Below, one piece after another: positions 26,295-35,800 of a stretch of DNA of 64,000 bases. A program made the translations under genes and the position numbers. Numbering within the stretch: position 1 is the stretch's first letter; every line of letters begins with the position of its first letter. Origin of the DNA: Niastella sp. (lineage in GTDB: Bacteria > Bacteroidota > Bacteroidia > Chitinophagales > Chitinophagaceae); assembly GCA_017744515.1 (NCBI GenBank), contig JAGIBF010000023.1, forward strand, positions 20,208 to 84,207, read 5' to 3'. The notes beneath the pieces are model-generated. The model saw nothing but the letters and a program-made list of their open reading frames with translations. It searched no databases and was not told the origin of the DNA.

Positions 26295-29200
26295 ATGCCT
26301 AAGCAGAAAATTGTACCCCTTTGTGTTTTATTGTCAGGTCTTTGTGCCGCTACGTATGGTCAAACTGTAACGAAGTCGGATGAGCTTCGTCGTGCCGCTA
26401 CCGAGCAGGCTGCCAAGGAAAAGGTGTTGGCTACCACTTTGCAAAAACTTGCTAAGGAAAAGAACTGGCCTTTGGTGCTCCACACTAAAAATGGTGGACT
26501 TGCCGCCCTGACCAATGTCGACGATCAGGGTTATCCTATCTATACTACTACTTACAACAATATTGTGGCTGCTGCCACTACCGGTACTAACAAGTTGTGG
26601 CCTGGCGGTGCTACCGGACTTAATCTTTCCGGTTCTTCGGCCAGTGTGCGGGGCAAGCTGGGTGTTTGGGATGGTGGCCGCGCAAGGCCTACGCACGTGG
26701 AGCTGACTGGTCGTATCAATAATAAGGAGAATGGTTCTGTGGCGATCAGCGATCATACCACGCACGTATCTGGCACACTGATCGCCGCGGGTGTAAATCC
26801 GCTGGCCAAGGGTATGGCTTTCGGGTTTCAGGACCTGGTGGTGTATGATTTCAATAGTAATCTTTCCGAGATGTTGACGGAGTCGAATGGTGGCATGCTG
26901 ATCTCGAATCACTCTTATGGTTCTATTGCCGGCTGGTATCAAAACACCTCGCAGAGCAACCGTTGGGAATTCAGGGGTCAATTTGGTGCTACAGAGGATT
27001 ATAAGTTTGGTTTTTATGATACAGAGGCGCAGACGTTCGACGATATCGCTTTTAATGCTCCTTATCACTTAATCGTTAAATCGGCCGGTAATAACCGTAA
27101 TCAAAACGGGCCTGCTGTGGGCGCGAATTACTGGCGCTATAATTCTTCGGGTACGATGATCGATGCAGGGCCCCGTCCTGCAGGCATCAGCAATAATGAT
27201 GGTTATGATATCATCCCCATGTCGGGCACTGCCAAGAATATTCTGACGGTAGGTGCTATCGATCCGCTGACATCGGGCTATAGCAATGCGCAAGGTGTAA
27301 CGATCTCCGACTTCAGCAGCTGGGGGCCTACGGATGATGGCCGTATCAAGCCGGATATCGTGGCTGATGGTGTTGAACTGTTGTCATCTACCGGTACCAG
27401 TGATAATTCGTATAGCATATTCAGTGGTACTTCTATGGCTTCACCGGCTGCGGCAGGCTCGCTGATCCTGCTCCAGGAATACTACTCGCGTTTGCATCCG
27501 AGTACTTATATGCGTTCTGCCACTTTGAAGGCGCTGGCTATTCATACTGCTGATGAGGCAGGGACAGCTGCCGGGCCCGATTATATTTTTGGCTGGGGCG
27601 TGTTGAATGTAGCGAAGGCTGCCAATGTGATTACCGGCGCGAATGGTGGCACTGAATATCAAATTGTAGAGGATGTTCTGGCGAATGGCGCTACCAAAAC
27701 GATCAATGTGGTTGCTTCCGGCAAGGGCGCGCTCGCTGCCACACTTGTGTGGACCGACCCCAAGGGTACTGTTCATGCTGCTCAGGTCGATCTTGATACC
27801 CGCAAGCTGATCAACGATCTCGATATCAGGATCACCAGAGGGGCTACTACTTATATGCCATGGATTCTCGACCCCGCTGTTCCTGATGCAGCGGCTACTA
27901 CCGGCGATAATACGCGGGATAATGTGGAGAAGGTAGAGATTGCCGATGTTGTACCCGGCGTTGCTTATACGATCACGATCTCTCATAAGGGCACGCTAAC
28001 TAATGGCTCTCAGGCTTATTCACTGATCGTGAGTGGCGTGGGTGGCACGGCTTATTGTGCTCCCGCTTCCGGTGCCAATTCCGGCGCCCGGATCGACAGT
28101 GTTTCTTTTGGCGGTATTCAAAAGCAAAATGCAGCAGGCTGTATCACTTATACCAATTTTACTTCTATTACCGGCGCTGTTGAGCCCAACAGTACTGCGC
28201 CTTTGTATGTAAAGCTGGCCAGCTGTGTGGGTGGCACTACGAACAAGGTTGTGAAGGCCTGGATCGATCTGAATAATGATGGTGATTTCAACGACGCCGG
28301 TGAATTGCTGACTACAAGTGGTACTATCAATGGTGATGGTCCTTATACTACGAACGTAACCATCCCTGCCGGTGTATTGCCTGGCAATTATGCTGTTCTG
28401 CGTATTGCGGTGGTGGAGACTTCAAATGCCGCTGACGTAACGGCCTGCTATGCCGGCAATAAGGGTGAAACGCAGGACTACCGGATCCGTTTTGCCAATC
28501 CTTCGAATGATGTAGGCATTGTTGATATCGTGTCACCACAGGGTTCTGGCTGCGCTTCCGGCAGTCAGTATGTGACTATCCGGTTCAAAAACTTAAGTAC
28601 CACTGCCAAGTCGAATATTGTGCTATCGGGTACTGTGAAAGATGGCGCTACTACAGTGGCTACGTTGAGTGGCACTTATGCTCCTTCGGTTGCTGCATCG
28701 GGTGAAATTGAATATACATTCCAGACTCCTTTTGCAGCTGCAGCTGGTAAAACTTACACTGTTAACGTGAAGGCTGCTCTTGTTGGTGACCAGAATGCTG
28801 CCAATGATGAGCAGACGACAAGTTTTGTGGTAAACACGCAGGCAGCAGGCCCTACTGCGCAAGCCGAGGTATGCGGTACTTCTGTCCTTCTAAGTGCTGC
28901 GAATCCGGGCTCGGATGTTATTTTGTGGTACGAAACTGCTACTGCTACCACCCCTATTGCTACTGGCGGCACTACGACTTCTACTGTCATTACAGCTAAT
29001 AAGACTTATTATGTGAGTCGTAATGAACTGGCGAATGCCAAGGTTGGCCCCGCCAATAAATCTACGCTTGGCGCAGGTGGTTATTCAACGCTCCAGAATT
29101 TCTATATGAAGTTCAATAACCAGGTGCCTGTTACTATCGAATCGGCCAGGTTGTATATTGGCGCAGCGGGCAGGGTCGAGTTTATTTTAGCTGATCTGGG

Positions 29201-30041
29201 TACTGTTACGGGAACGAGTTATACTTATTTCCCCATCGCCAGCAAGACGCTGAATGTGTATCCAACTACCGTCGGCGCCGATGATCCCGGCGCTATTTTC
29301 GCGCTCAATTTTACAGTGACTGATCCCGGTGATCATATTATCATCTGCCGTCCGCTCGATGGCGCTTCGATCTACAGGAATAATGGTGTAACCGGTAATC
29401 CTTATCCCTTCAGTATTCCTAATATTTTCTCCATCACCGGCAACAACAACACTGACCCCAGTGACGCCAATTACTTCCAGAAGTTTTATTACTGGTTCTA
29501 TGATATGAGTATCAAGTTGAATGGCTGTGCCAGCACCAGAACTTCAGTGGTTGCCAGCACGAATGTTACTCCTGTGATCACTTTGAATGGTAATACTTTT
29601 TCCAGCAGTGTTACTTCCGGCAATCAGTGGTATCTGAACAATGCCCCTATAAACGGTGCTACAAATCAAACTTACCAGGCTACTCAAAATGGTGTTTATA
29701 AATCGGTTATTACTTCTCCTTTGGGTTGTCAGTTATCGTCTAATGAGATCACTTATGGTGTAACCGGTATTCCCAATATCGATCCATCCGAGATCAGCCT
29801 GAAGGTGATGCCTAATCCCAATAATGGTCAGTTCACGCTCGACTTTACTGTGAGCAAGAAAGCTGATCTGAATATTTCTATTGTGAATGCTATTGGGCAG
29901 AAGGTTTATAGTGATCGTACACCGGGCTTTATCGGAAGGTATAATCAACCTGTGAATGCCGGAAAGCTGGCGAGTGGTGTTTATCTGCTGCAGATACAGC
30001 ATGATAATAAGAGTTACTTGAAGAAGCTGATTGTGAGATAA
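26295..30041 (+). CDS. T9SS-secreted subtilisin-like serine protease with GEVED domain
   Basis: 1248 residues with a signal peptide ending near TYGQ. The S8 peptidase domain spans about 110-450 with the triad Asp126 (GVWDGG), His157 (DHTTHVSG) and Ser380 (SGTSMASP). Next comes a P-domain-like beta sandwich (about 460-590), a GEVED domain (about 600-735; AWIDLNNDGDFNDAGELL ... NKGETQDYRIRF), further Ig-like regions with CARDB-type repeat features (NDVGIVDIVSPQGSGC ...), and a C-terminal T9SS type A sorting domain (VMPNPNNGQFTLDFTVS ... SYLKKLIVR). It is an extracellular or cell-surface protease, probably for nutrient protein breakdown. It ends at a 9-10-bp-unit repeat array and a bidirectional terminator. 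Confidence 0.93.
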   Translation: MPKQKIVPLCVLLSGLCAATYGQTVTKSDELRRAATEQAAKEKVLATTLQKLAKEKNWPLVLHTKNGGLAALTNVDDQGYPIYTTTYNNIVAAATTGTNKLWPGGATGLNLSGSSASVRGKLGVWDGGRARPTHVELTGRINNKENGSVAISDHTTHVSGTLIAAGVNPLAKGMAFGFQDLVVYDFNSNLSEMLTESNGGMLISNHSYGSIAGWYQNTSQSNRWEFRGQFGATEDYKFGFYDTEAQTFDDIAFNAPYHLIVKSAGNNRNQNGPAVGANYWRYNSSGTMIDAGPRPAGISNNDGYDIIPMSGTAKNILTVGAIDPLTSGYSNAQGVTISDFSSWGPTDDGRIKPDIVADGVELLSSTGTSDNSYSIFSGTSMASPAAAGSLILLQEYYSRLHPSTYMRSATLKALAIHTADEAGTAAGPDYIFGWGVLNVAKAANVITGANGGTEYQIVEDVLANGATKTINVVASGKGALAATLVWTDPKGTVHAAQVDLDTRKLINDLDIRITRGATTYMPWILDPAVPDAAATTGDNTRDNVEKVEIADVVPGVAYTITISHKGTLTNGSQAYSLIVSGVGGTAYCAPASGANSGARIDSVSFGGIQKQNAAGCITYTNFTSITGAVEPNSTAPLYVKLASCVGGTTNKVVKAWIDLNNDGDFNDAGELLTTSGTINGDGPYTTNVTIPAGVLPGNYAVLRIAVVETSNAADVTACYAGNKGETQDYRIRFANPSNDVGIVDIVSPQGSGCASGSQYVTIRFKNLSTTAKSNIVLSGTVKDGATTVATLSGTYAPSVAASGEIEYTFQTPFAAAAGKTYTVNVKAALVGDQNAANDEQTTSFVVNTQAAGPTAQAEVCGTSVLLSAANPGSDVILWYETATATTPIATGGTTTSTVITANKTYYVSRNELANAKVGPANKSTLGAGGYSTLQNFYMKFNNQVPVTIESARLYIGAAGRVEFILADLGTVTGTSYTYFPIASKTLNVYPTTVGADDPGAIFALNFTVTDPGDHIIICRPLDGASIYRNNGVTGNPYPFSIPNIFSITGNNNTDPSDANYFQKFYYWFYDMSIKLNGCASTRTSVVASTNVTPVITLNGNTFSSSVTSGNQWYLNNAPINGATNQTYQATQNGVYKSVITSPLGCQLSSNEITYGVTGIPNIDPSEISLKVMPNPNNGQFTLDFTVSKKADLNISIVNAIGQKVYSDRTPGFIGRYNQPVNAGKLASGVYLLQIQHDNKSYLKKLIVR

Positions 30042-30070
30042 CACGAATTGGAAGCGAATTACACGAATTG
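30040..30070. repeat. CGAATT array, copy 1
   Basis: Units of CGAATT plus 3-9 nt: ACACGAATTGGAAG, CGAATTACA, CGAATTGAA. It starts on the last bases of the subtilase stop codon. Related arrays: 44854, 55737 and 58985. Confidence 0.7.
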
Positions 30071-30078
30071 AATACAAT

Positions 30079-30119
30079 AAAAAAGATCGGGTCGACTGAT
30101 AGTCGACCCGATCTTTTTT
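30079..30119. terminator. Bidirectional terminator, subtilase/HtrA
   Basis: 13-bp perfect stem (30085-30097 with 30101-30113, arms GATCGGGTCGACT), 3-nt loop, flanked by A6 and T6. Serves both convergent genes. Confidence 0.85.
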
Positions 30120-30131
30120 ATTGTGCTCGTG

Positions 30132-31121
30132 TTATTTCATTTGTCCGGGGATGACGGTGAGGGTGGTTTTGTGGCCACCGCGGAGTACGTGTAATGGCGT
30201 ACGTTGCCCGATGACGCTGTCGTTGAGTTGCTGGTGCAGGTCATCGACTGATGTTACTGTCTTTTCGCCAAAGCCTACTATGATGTCGCCGGTACGCAGT
30301 TCATTGTTGTATACTGGTCCATCGGCCACAATCTCAAATACGTATACGCCTGTTTTGTTGGTGAGCCTATTGGCTGCCCGCATCCGTTCTGTGAGGTTAA
30401 CCGACTGTCCGGCTATGCCCAACCAGGCCCGCTTAACTGTACCGTGGATGATCAGCTTGCCGGCCACATAAGCTGCCAGATTGGAGGACACGGCGAAGCA
30501 TATTCCATGTGCTGTTGGTATCATGGCTGTGTTAACGCCTATCACCTGCCCCAATGAGTTGACCAATGGTCCGCCCGAATTACCCGGGTTGAGAGAAGCG
30601 TCGGTTTGAATGATGTCGTCAATCAACCTGCCATTGGTGGCCCGCAATGTTCTTCCCAGAGCACTTACCACGCCCGCCGTCACCGTATGTTGTAATCCTA
30701 ATGGGTTGCCAATCGCGATGGCGATCTGCCCGGGCTGCAACTGGCCGGAATCGGCAAAGGTCAATGCTTTCAGGTTGGTTTCATAAATCTTCAATACGGC
30801 GATGTCGGTAGAAGGATCCGCGCCTTTGAGTTCTGCGTTTACCAGTCGGCCATCGGCCAGGGAGGCTTTTATGCTGGTGGCATTTTCTATGACGTGGTGG
30901 TTGGTGACAATGAAGCCATCGGATGAAATGATGAATCCTGAACCGCTGCCGGGCGTGAGTCGCTCCTGCCGGGTTTGGCGATCGATCATTTTTTTGGTGA
31001 CCTGTATATGTACTACGGCTTCTGCAATGGTATTTACTACGCCTGTAATCGTTTTAGAATAGGTATCAAGCAGTGCTGCATCGGTATGCTGCACCAGTTG
31101 TACTGGTGTTGTGTTTTCCAT
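30132..31121 (-). CDS. HtrA-like trypsin-type serine protease with PDZ domain
   Basis: 329 residues. The S1C protease domain (about 25-225) has His76 (TNHHVIENA), Asp106 (ADPSTDIAVL) and Ser182 (SLNPGNSGGPLVN), all in the DegP/DegS order. A PDZ domain follows (about 235-325; GVYVFEIVADGPVYNNELRT ... GDIIVGFGEKTV). HtrA proteins degrade or refold damaged proteins. Unusually, I see no signal peptide or membrane anchor: the N-terminus is MENTTPVQLVQHTDAALLDT, and no better upstream start is visible. It may be cytoplasmic, or exported by an unseen route. Single gene, convergent with the subtilase. Confidence 0.88.
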   Translation of the reverse strand: MENTTPVQLVQHTDAALLDTYSKTITGVVNTIAEAVVHIQVTKKMIDRQTRQERLTPGSGSGFIISSDGFIVTNHHVIENATSIKASLADGRLVNAELKGADPSTDIAVLKIYETNLKALTFADSGQLQPGQIAIAIGNPLGLQHTVTAGVVSALGRTLRATNGRLIDDIIQTDASLNPGNSGGPLVNSLGQVIGVNTAMIPTAHGICFAVSSNLAAYVAGKLIIHGTVKRAWLGIAGQSVNLTERMRAANRLTNKTGVYVFEIVADGPVYNNELRTGDIIVGFGEKTVTSVDDLHQQLNDSVIGQRTPLHVLRGGHKTTLTVIPGQMK

Positions 31122-31283
31122 GCACGTTGCAGTTCAAACTTATGGCCAATTGTGTTTTCTGTCAGGGTGACGGGAAACAAGGTATTAGTTTTTAGCTTTT
31201 GTCAGTTAGCGGCTGGCTTTTACTGTCTGGCCGCCTGAAGCAGCCTGACGGATTCGCGCGAAGTGGCCTGACGTGTCGGACGT

Positions 31284-31754
31284 TTAACGCTGCTTTAACA
31301 GTGAGTCGGCGCGGGAGAGGCTTTCGAGTATTTCAGTCTTTACCTTATCAACTTTTACTTTTTCGGACTCCAGGTATTGGATGCGCAGGGGTTCATTGTC
31401 TTTGAGGGTATCGTCTTTGTATTTGTCCATCCAGGTGCTCATTCCTTTATCTGCATTTTGCAATGCCTGGTGTAAGGCAACGAGTGTTTGCTGGTATTGT
31501 TTATCCTGCTGTTTGGGGGGCAGTTTGTTGAGGCTGTCGAGTTTTAGTTGGATCTGTGCGCTGTATCTCCTGATATAGATAATTTTAGCCATTCCTACAT
31601 CGTGGCCTTCCATCACTTCCTGACGGAGTGAATCTGCTTTGGAAACGGGTTTATCGCTGTATGCGTTTTTGCGTGGCGTATCGGTGGCCTGGTCGTTACA
31701 AGCAGTTGCGAAAAGGACGGCTATAACTATAAATAATTTTATACGTTTATGCAT
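31284..31754 (-). CDS. Hypothetical lipoprotein, helical
   Basis: 156 residues with lipoprotein signal MHKRIKLFIVIAVLFATAC (Cys19). The mature part is charged and helical, likely coiled coil (SKADSLRQEVMEGHDVGMAK ... LKLDSLNKLPPKQQDKQYQQ ... ESEKVKVDKVKTEILESLSR). I do not recognise the family. It is divergent from the outer-membrane barrel gene with 100 bp between the starts, a shared promoter region. Confidence 0.75.
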   Translation of the reverse strand: MHKRIKLFIVIAVLFATACNDQATDTPRKNAYSDKPVSKADSLRQEVMEGHDVGMAKIIYIRRYSAQIQLKLDSLNKLPPKQQDKQYQQTLVALHQALQNADKGMSTWMDKYKDDTLKDNEPLRIQYLESEKVKVDKVKTEILESLSRADSLLKQR

Positions 31755-31854
31755 AATTCTTTGCTTTTTATATGTCTGTTAAGTATAGGATAACAAAATT
31801 ACAATGGTTATTAATGGTCGTTTATATTATTTTAGCCTTATAATACCGGTATTT

Positions 31855-32373
31855 ATGAAGAAGCGCTGTGTGGGCTCTCTTGTCTTTCTATTGCTTTCCC
31901 TGTTGTCTGTTGCGCAAAATAAATTTTCTTATAGTTACCGGTTTGGGGCACAGGTAGCTTTCGGCCTGTCGGATATTGCCAATAATGAGGTTGGTATTGG
32001 TGGATTGGCTGGCGCGGAGAAGCGTTTTTCCAGGAACTTTGCTGTTGAAGCGGAGGGTAGTTATGTGTATTTTACCGGTGATAAGATGTGGTATGAAATG
32101 GCGAAGAACAGGGCTTTCGCCTTGCCGGTGCTGGCTGGTATCAAAGCTTATTTGTCGCCGCAGGTGTATGGTTCTGTGCGTGCGGGTGCAGCCTGGTTTC
32201 TGCTGAATGATATGAATAAATCGGCTGTACGTCCTGCTTATGGTATTGCTGCCGGGCTTAATATACCCAAATCAACCAACCGCATCAATATCCAGCTTGG
32301 CTGGACCTCTTTCAGGTATGCTGACATTCAACGGGGTTATGGCACATTATCGACTTCTATTAATATCAATTGA
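31855..32373 (+). CDS. Outer-membrane beta-barrel protein
   Basis: 172 residues from the ATG at 31855 (MKKRCVGSLVFLLLSLLSVA signal peptide). The mature part consists of alternating amphipathic strands rich in Gly, Tyr and Phe (SYRFGAQVAFGLSDIANNEV, AVEAEGSYVYFTGDKMWYEM, INIQLGWTSFRYADIQRGYG), the pattern of small 8-stranded OmpW/PorT-type barrels. Function unknown. It ends 8 bp before paaZ and may be co-transcribed with it, though no functional link is obvious. Confidence 0.8.
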   Translation: MKKRCVGSLVFLLLSLLSVAQNKFSYSYRFGAQVAFGLSDIANNEVGIGGLAGAEKRFSRNFAVEAEGSYVYFTGDKMWYEMAKNRAFALPVLAGIKAYLSPQVYGSVRAGAAWFLLNDMNKSAVRPAYGIAAGLNIPKSTNRINIQLGWTSFRYADIQRGYGTLSTSININ

Positions 32374-32381
32374 TCTGCTAT

Positions 32382-34430
32382 ATGATTAAACTTGCCAATT
32401 ATGTAACCGGGCGATGGATCACCGGCGATGGTACGGGGCAACCTCTGTACGACGCCGTGAATGGTTCGTTGCTGGGTCATGCTTCTACTGAAGGTCTTGA
32501 CTTTGCGGCCATCCTCGATTATGGAAGGAGAACGGGAGGTCCGGCCTTGCGTAAACTTACTTTTCATGAAAGGGGGCGCATGCTGCGTGCACTGGCGCTT
32601 CACCTGCGCAATCATCTCGACAAGTTTTATACAATCAGCTATCAAACAGGCGCTACCAAAGCGGATAGCTGGATCGATATAGAAGGTGGTATTGGTAACT
32701 TGTTTTCTTATGCTTCGCTTCGCCGGCAATTTCCCGATGAACCTTTTTGCGTGGATGGGGAAGGGATAGGTTTGAGTAAGGCTGGCTCTTTTATGGGTCA
32801 GCATATCCTGGTACCCCGGGAGGGTATCGCTATTCATATCAACGCTTTCAATTTCCCGGTATGGGGCATGCTGGAAAAGATCGCTGTGAACTTACTGGCT
32901 GGTGTACCTGCTGTGGTGAAACCCGCTACTGTAACCTCTTATCTTACTGAAGCTGTTGTAAAAGAAATTGCTGCTTCCGGTATTCTGCCTGAAGGGGCTT
33001 TGCAATTGTTGTGTGGCTCTGCCGGCGATATGCTGGATCATGTTTCTTCTCAGGATGTCATCACTTTTACCGGTTCTGCTTCTACAGGTTTGAAGTTGAA
33101 GTCGAACCCAAGGGTTTTGTCGGAGAGTGTTCCTTTCAATATGGAGGCTGATTCGCTCAATTGTATCGTGCTGGGTGGCGATGTGGAACCAGGTATGCCT
33201 GAGTGGGACATTTTTGTAAAGGAGGTGCGCAAGGAAATGACTGTGAAGGCCGGACAAAAGTGCACGGCCATTCGCCGCATTTTTGTTCCGGAAAGTAAAA
33301 TGGAGGCTGTATGGCAGGCGGTGGGCAAAGCGTTGGCGCAAACTACTATCGGTAATCCTTTGAATGAGGGTGTTCGGATGGGCGCGCTGGCGGGTCAATC
33401 GCAACGTGAAGAGGTAAGGAACCAGGTGCAAAAGCTGCTGGCTTCTTCGCAGATCGTGTTTGGCTCTCTGGATAGTGTGCAGGTTGTAGATGCCGATGCG
33501 GAGAAGGGTGCTTTTATGAGCCCATTATTATTGATGAATGATAAGCCTTTTGAAAGTGCAGCCGTGCATGAAGTGGAGGCATTCGGCCCTGTGAGCACTA
33601 TCATGCCTTATAAATCTTTGGCTGATGCTACCGAGCTTGCCAAAAAGGGCAAGGGTTCGCTCGTATGTTCTATTGTAACGGCCGATCATTCCATTGCCCG
33701 GAACTTTGTGTTGGGCGCCGCTTCTCATCATGGCCGCATCCTCGTATTGAACCAGGAGTGTGCCAAAGAGAGTACCGGCCACGGTTCTCCGCTGCCCCAG
33801 CTGGTGCATGGCGGCCCAGGGCGTGCAGGTGGTGGTGAAGAGATGGGTGGCGCTCGTGGTGTGAAGCATTATATGCAGCGGGTAGCGATCCAGGGTTCGC
33901 CTTCTGTGATCTCTTCTATCACTAATGTTTATCAACGTGGTGGCGCGGTGAAGGAAGATGAAAAGCACCCTTTCCGTAAATATTTTGAAGAGCTGGCTAT
34001 CGGCGACTGCGTGATCACGCACAAGCGAACCGTAACGGAAGCTGATATTGTGAACTTCGCCAACGTAAGCTGGGATCATTTTTATGCGCACACTGACCAT
34101 ACTTCATTGGATGGGACCATTTTCGAAAAGCCAGTGGCGCATGGTTATTTCATCCTGAGTGCTGCTGCTGGCTTGTTTGTCGATGCGAAGAAAGGGCCTG
34201 TGTTGTTGAATTATGGTTTGGAGGAGTGCCGCTTCCTGAAGCCTGTGTATGCAGGAACAACCATCGGTGTTCAGCTTACGTGTAAGGAGAAGACAGTACA
34301 GGAAAAGAAGGAAAGCGATGATGTGAAAAAGGGTATTGTGAAGTGGCTGGTAGAGGTTACTGATCAAACCGGTGAGCCTGTAGCCGTAGCTACTATCTTA
34401 ACTATGGTCAAGCTAAGAGTGCAGGAGTAG
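32382..34430 (+). CDS. paaZ: Bifunctional oxepin-CoA hydrolase / 3-oxo-5,6-dehydrosuberyl-CoA semialdehyde dehydrogenase
   Basis: 682 residues from the ATG at 32382 (an in-frame TTG lies at 32370). The N-terminal aldehyde dehydrogenase domain (about 1-520) keeps the general base Glu near 255 (FNMEADSLN) and the nucleophilic Cys near 294 (GQKCTAIRR). The C-terminal MaoC-type hydratase domain (about 540-680) has the Asp and His of VSWDHFYAHTD near 564-569, as in E. coli PaaZ. It opens the oxepin ring in aerobic phenylacetate breakdown and oxidises the resulting aldehyde. Length matches the family. The ring-epoxidase genes paaABCDE are not in this window, so the pathway is split or encoded elsewhere. 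Confidence 0.93.
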   Translation: MIKLANYVTGRWITGDGTGQPLYDAVNGSLLGHASTEGLDFAAILDYGRRTGGPALRKLTFHERGRMLRALALHLRNHLDKFYTISYQTGATKADSWIDIEGGIGNLFSYASLRRQFPDEPFCVDGEGIGLSKAGSFMGQHILVPREGIAIHINAFNFPVWGMLEKIAVNLLAGVPAVVKPATVTSYLTEAVVKEIAASGILPEGALQLLCGSAGDMLDHVSSQDVITFTGSASTGLKLKSNPRVLSESVPFNMEADSLNCIVLGGDVEPGMPEWDIFVKEVRKEMTVKAGQKCTAIRRIFVPESKMEAVWQAVGKALAQTTIGNPLNEGVRMGALAGQSQREEVRNQVQKLLASSQIVFGSLDSVQVVDADAEKGAFMSPLLLMNDKPFESAAVHEVEAFGPVSTIMPYKSLADATELAKKGKGSLVCSIVTADHSIARNFVLGAASHHGRILVLNQECAKESTGHGSPLPQLVHGGPGRAGGGEEMGGARGVKHYMQRVAIQGSPSVISSITNVYQRGGAVKEDEKHPFRKYFEELAIGDCVITHKRTVTEADIVNFANVSWDHFYAHTDHTSLDGTIFEKPVAHGYFILSAAAGLFVDAKKGPVLLNYGLEECRFLKPVYAGTTIGVQLTCKEKTVQEKKESDDVKKGIVKWLVEVTDQTGEPVAVATILTMVKLRVQE

Positions 34431-34431
34431 A

Positions 34432-34500
34432 AGGAGAAAAAGAGGCCCTACCTGAGAAAAGACTCTACCAGAGAAAAAGAGGCTCTACTTATGAGAAAAC
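34432..34500. repeat. Degenerate purine-rich array before the GxxExxY gene
   Basis: Three to four imperfect units of about 17-22 nt built on GAGAAAAAGAGGC(C/T)CTACC, ending 8 nt before the ATG at 34508. It starts at the paaZ stop codon. It may also supply a ribosome-binding purine stretch. Confidence 0.6.
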
Positions 34501-34507
34501 CAATGCT

Positions 34508-34891
34508 ATGGAAATAAACCAACTAACCGGAACAATTATAGAATTGTGTATAAAAATACATTCTACTATTGGGCCGGGCTGTTTTGAGCGGGTATACGAA
34601 GATCTGCTATATTATGAAATTCAAAAGAGAGATATACCGCTTCAACGCCAGTTGTTAATGCCGATTTGTTATGAAGAACTCAGAATTCAGGATGCTTATA
34701 AACCCGATCTACTGGTTGATGACAGATTGATTGTAGAAATCAAATCGGTCGAAAATGTTTTGGGTGTCCACTATAAGCAACTGCAGACCTACCTAAAGTT
34801 GATGAAATTAAAGAACGGCTTGTTGTTAAATTTCAAGGTAGACTTAATGAAAAATGGAGTTCACAGGGTATTCAACAATTTTGGGAACTAA
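34508..34891 (+). CDS. GxxExxY family protein (PD-(D/E)XK nuclease-like fold)
   Basis: 127 residues. The naming motif is seen in GPGCFERVYEDLLYYEI (about 24-40), and the nuclease-like core in YKPDLLVDDRLIVEIKSVEN (Asp, then E-x-K, about 68-87), both features of this widespread small family. The molecular function of GxxExxY proteins is not established. The gene is bracketed by paaZ and an enoyl-CoA hydratase, looks more AT-rich than either, and is preceded by a repeat array. It may be a mobile or inserted gene. No target or partner can be read from the sequence. Confidence 0.85.
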   Translation: MEINQLTGTIIELCIKIHSTIGPGCFERVYEDLLYYEIQKRDIPLQRQLLMPICYEELRIQDAYKPDLLVDDRLIVEIKSVENVLGVHYKQLQTYLKLMKLKNGLLLNFKVDLMKNGVHRVFNNFGN

Positions 34892-34968
34892 GCAGGAAGT
34901 GTTGTACAAGTATTGTTTGTTGCTCAACATACTCTTTATCTTATTTATCTCTTTTAAACTCTTAGTAT

Positions 34969-35742
34969 ATGATACAGGAAATTAAAAACGGTCATGTAAG
35001 AACTGAAACGCATAATGGTGTTACTACCATTGAGTTTTTTCATCCGCAAAGTAACTCTCTACCCCACCGCATTCTCGAAGAGCTGGTGCATGCTATTCAT
35101 GGCGCCGGCAACGAACGTGATACCCGGGTGATCATTCTGCGCTCTGCCGGCGATGGTGCTTTTTGCGCCGGCGCTTCTTTCGATGAGCTGGCTGCCATCA
35201 GCACCAAGGAGGAAGGGCTGCAGTTTTTCAGTGGCTTTGCGCATGTGATCAATGCTATGCGCAAATGCCCCAAGTTCATCATTGCCCGTATCCAGGGCAA
35301 GTGTGTGGGTGGTGGCGTAGGTCTTGCTGCTGCAGCTGACTATACCATTGCTATTGAAGGTGCGGATGTCAAACTGAGTGAGCTTTCTGTTGGTATTGGT
35401 CCTTTCGTTGTGGGCCCTGCCGTGGAGCGTAAGATCGGTACGGCTGCTTTCAGTCATTTGTCGATTGACGCTTCCATGTGGCGCAGCTCCGACTGGGCCA
35501 AGCGTAAGGGTCTATACGCTGAAGTGCACAGCAGTTCTACTGAAATGGACGAGAGTATCGAACGGCTTTCGCATACGCTGGCGCATTCGAGTCCGGAGGC
35601 GATGGTGGAGATGAAGCATATGTTGTGGAAAGGGACTGAGCATTGGGATCAGTTGCTTGCCGAACGGGCAGCGGTCAGTGGCAAGCTGGTGTTGAGTGCT
35701 TTTAGTAAAACTGCTATTGCGGCGTTTAAGAAGAAAGTCTGA
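34969..35742 (+). CDS. Enoyl-CoA hydratase/isomerase (crotonase family)
   Basis: 257 residues. The crotonase oxyanion-hole segments are GAFCAGASFDELA (about 63-75) and GKCVGGGVGLAAAADYTIA (about 104-122). Glu in KLSELSVGIGPF aligns with the first catalytic Glu of crotonase (Glu144), but the second position lies in PAVERKIG and is not clearly conserved. It hydrates or isomerises an enoyl-CoA. With paaZ 0.5 kb upstream on the same strand, a PaaF/PaaG-like role in phenylacetate breakdown is plausible, but the specific reaction cannot be assigned. Confidence 0.85.
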   Translation: MIQEIKNGHVRTETHNGVTTIEFFHPQSNSLPHRILEELVHAIHGAGNERDTRVIILRSAGDGAFCAGASFDELAAISTKEEGLQFFSGFAHVINAMRKCPKFIIARIQGKCVGGGVGLAAAADYTIAIEGADVKLSELSVGIGPFVVGPAVERKIGTAAFSHLSIDASMWRSSDWAKRKGLYAEVHSSSTEMDESIERLSHTLAHSSPEAMVEMKHMLWKGTEHWDQLLAERAAVSGKLVLSAFSKTAIAAFKKKV

Positions 35743-35800
35743 ACCTTGATTTGAGGGATTTTAAGAATTGGGAGGATATATATTTGATTCGACGTTAAAC

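Noticed and set aside
31199..31405. Plus-strand ORF in the HtrA-lipoprotein gap with repeated GTCAGGC/GCCTGA words.
   Set aside because: Overlaps the lipoprotein 3' end; words are irregularly spaced and I could not establish a period.
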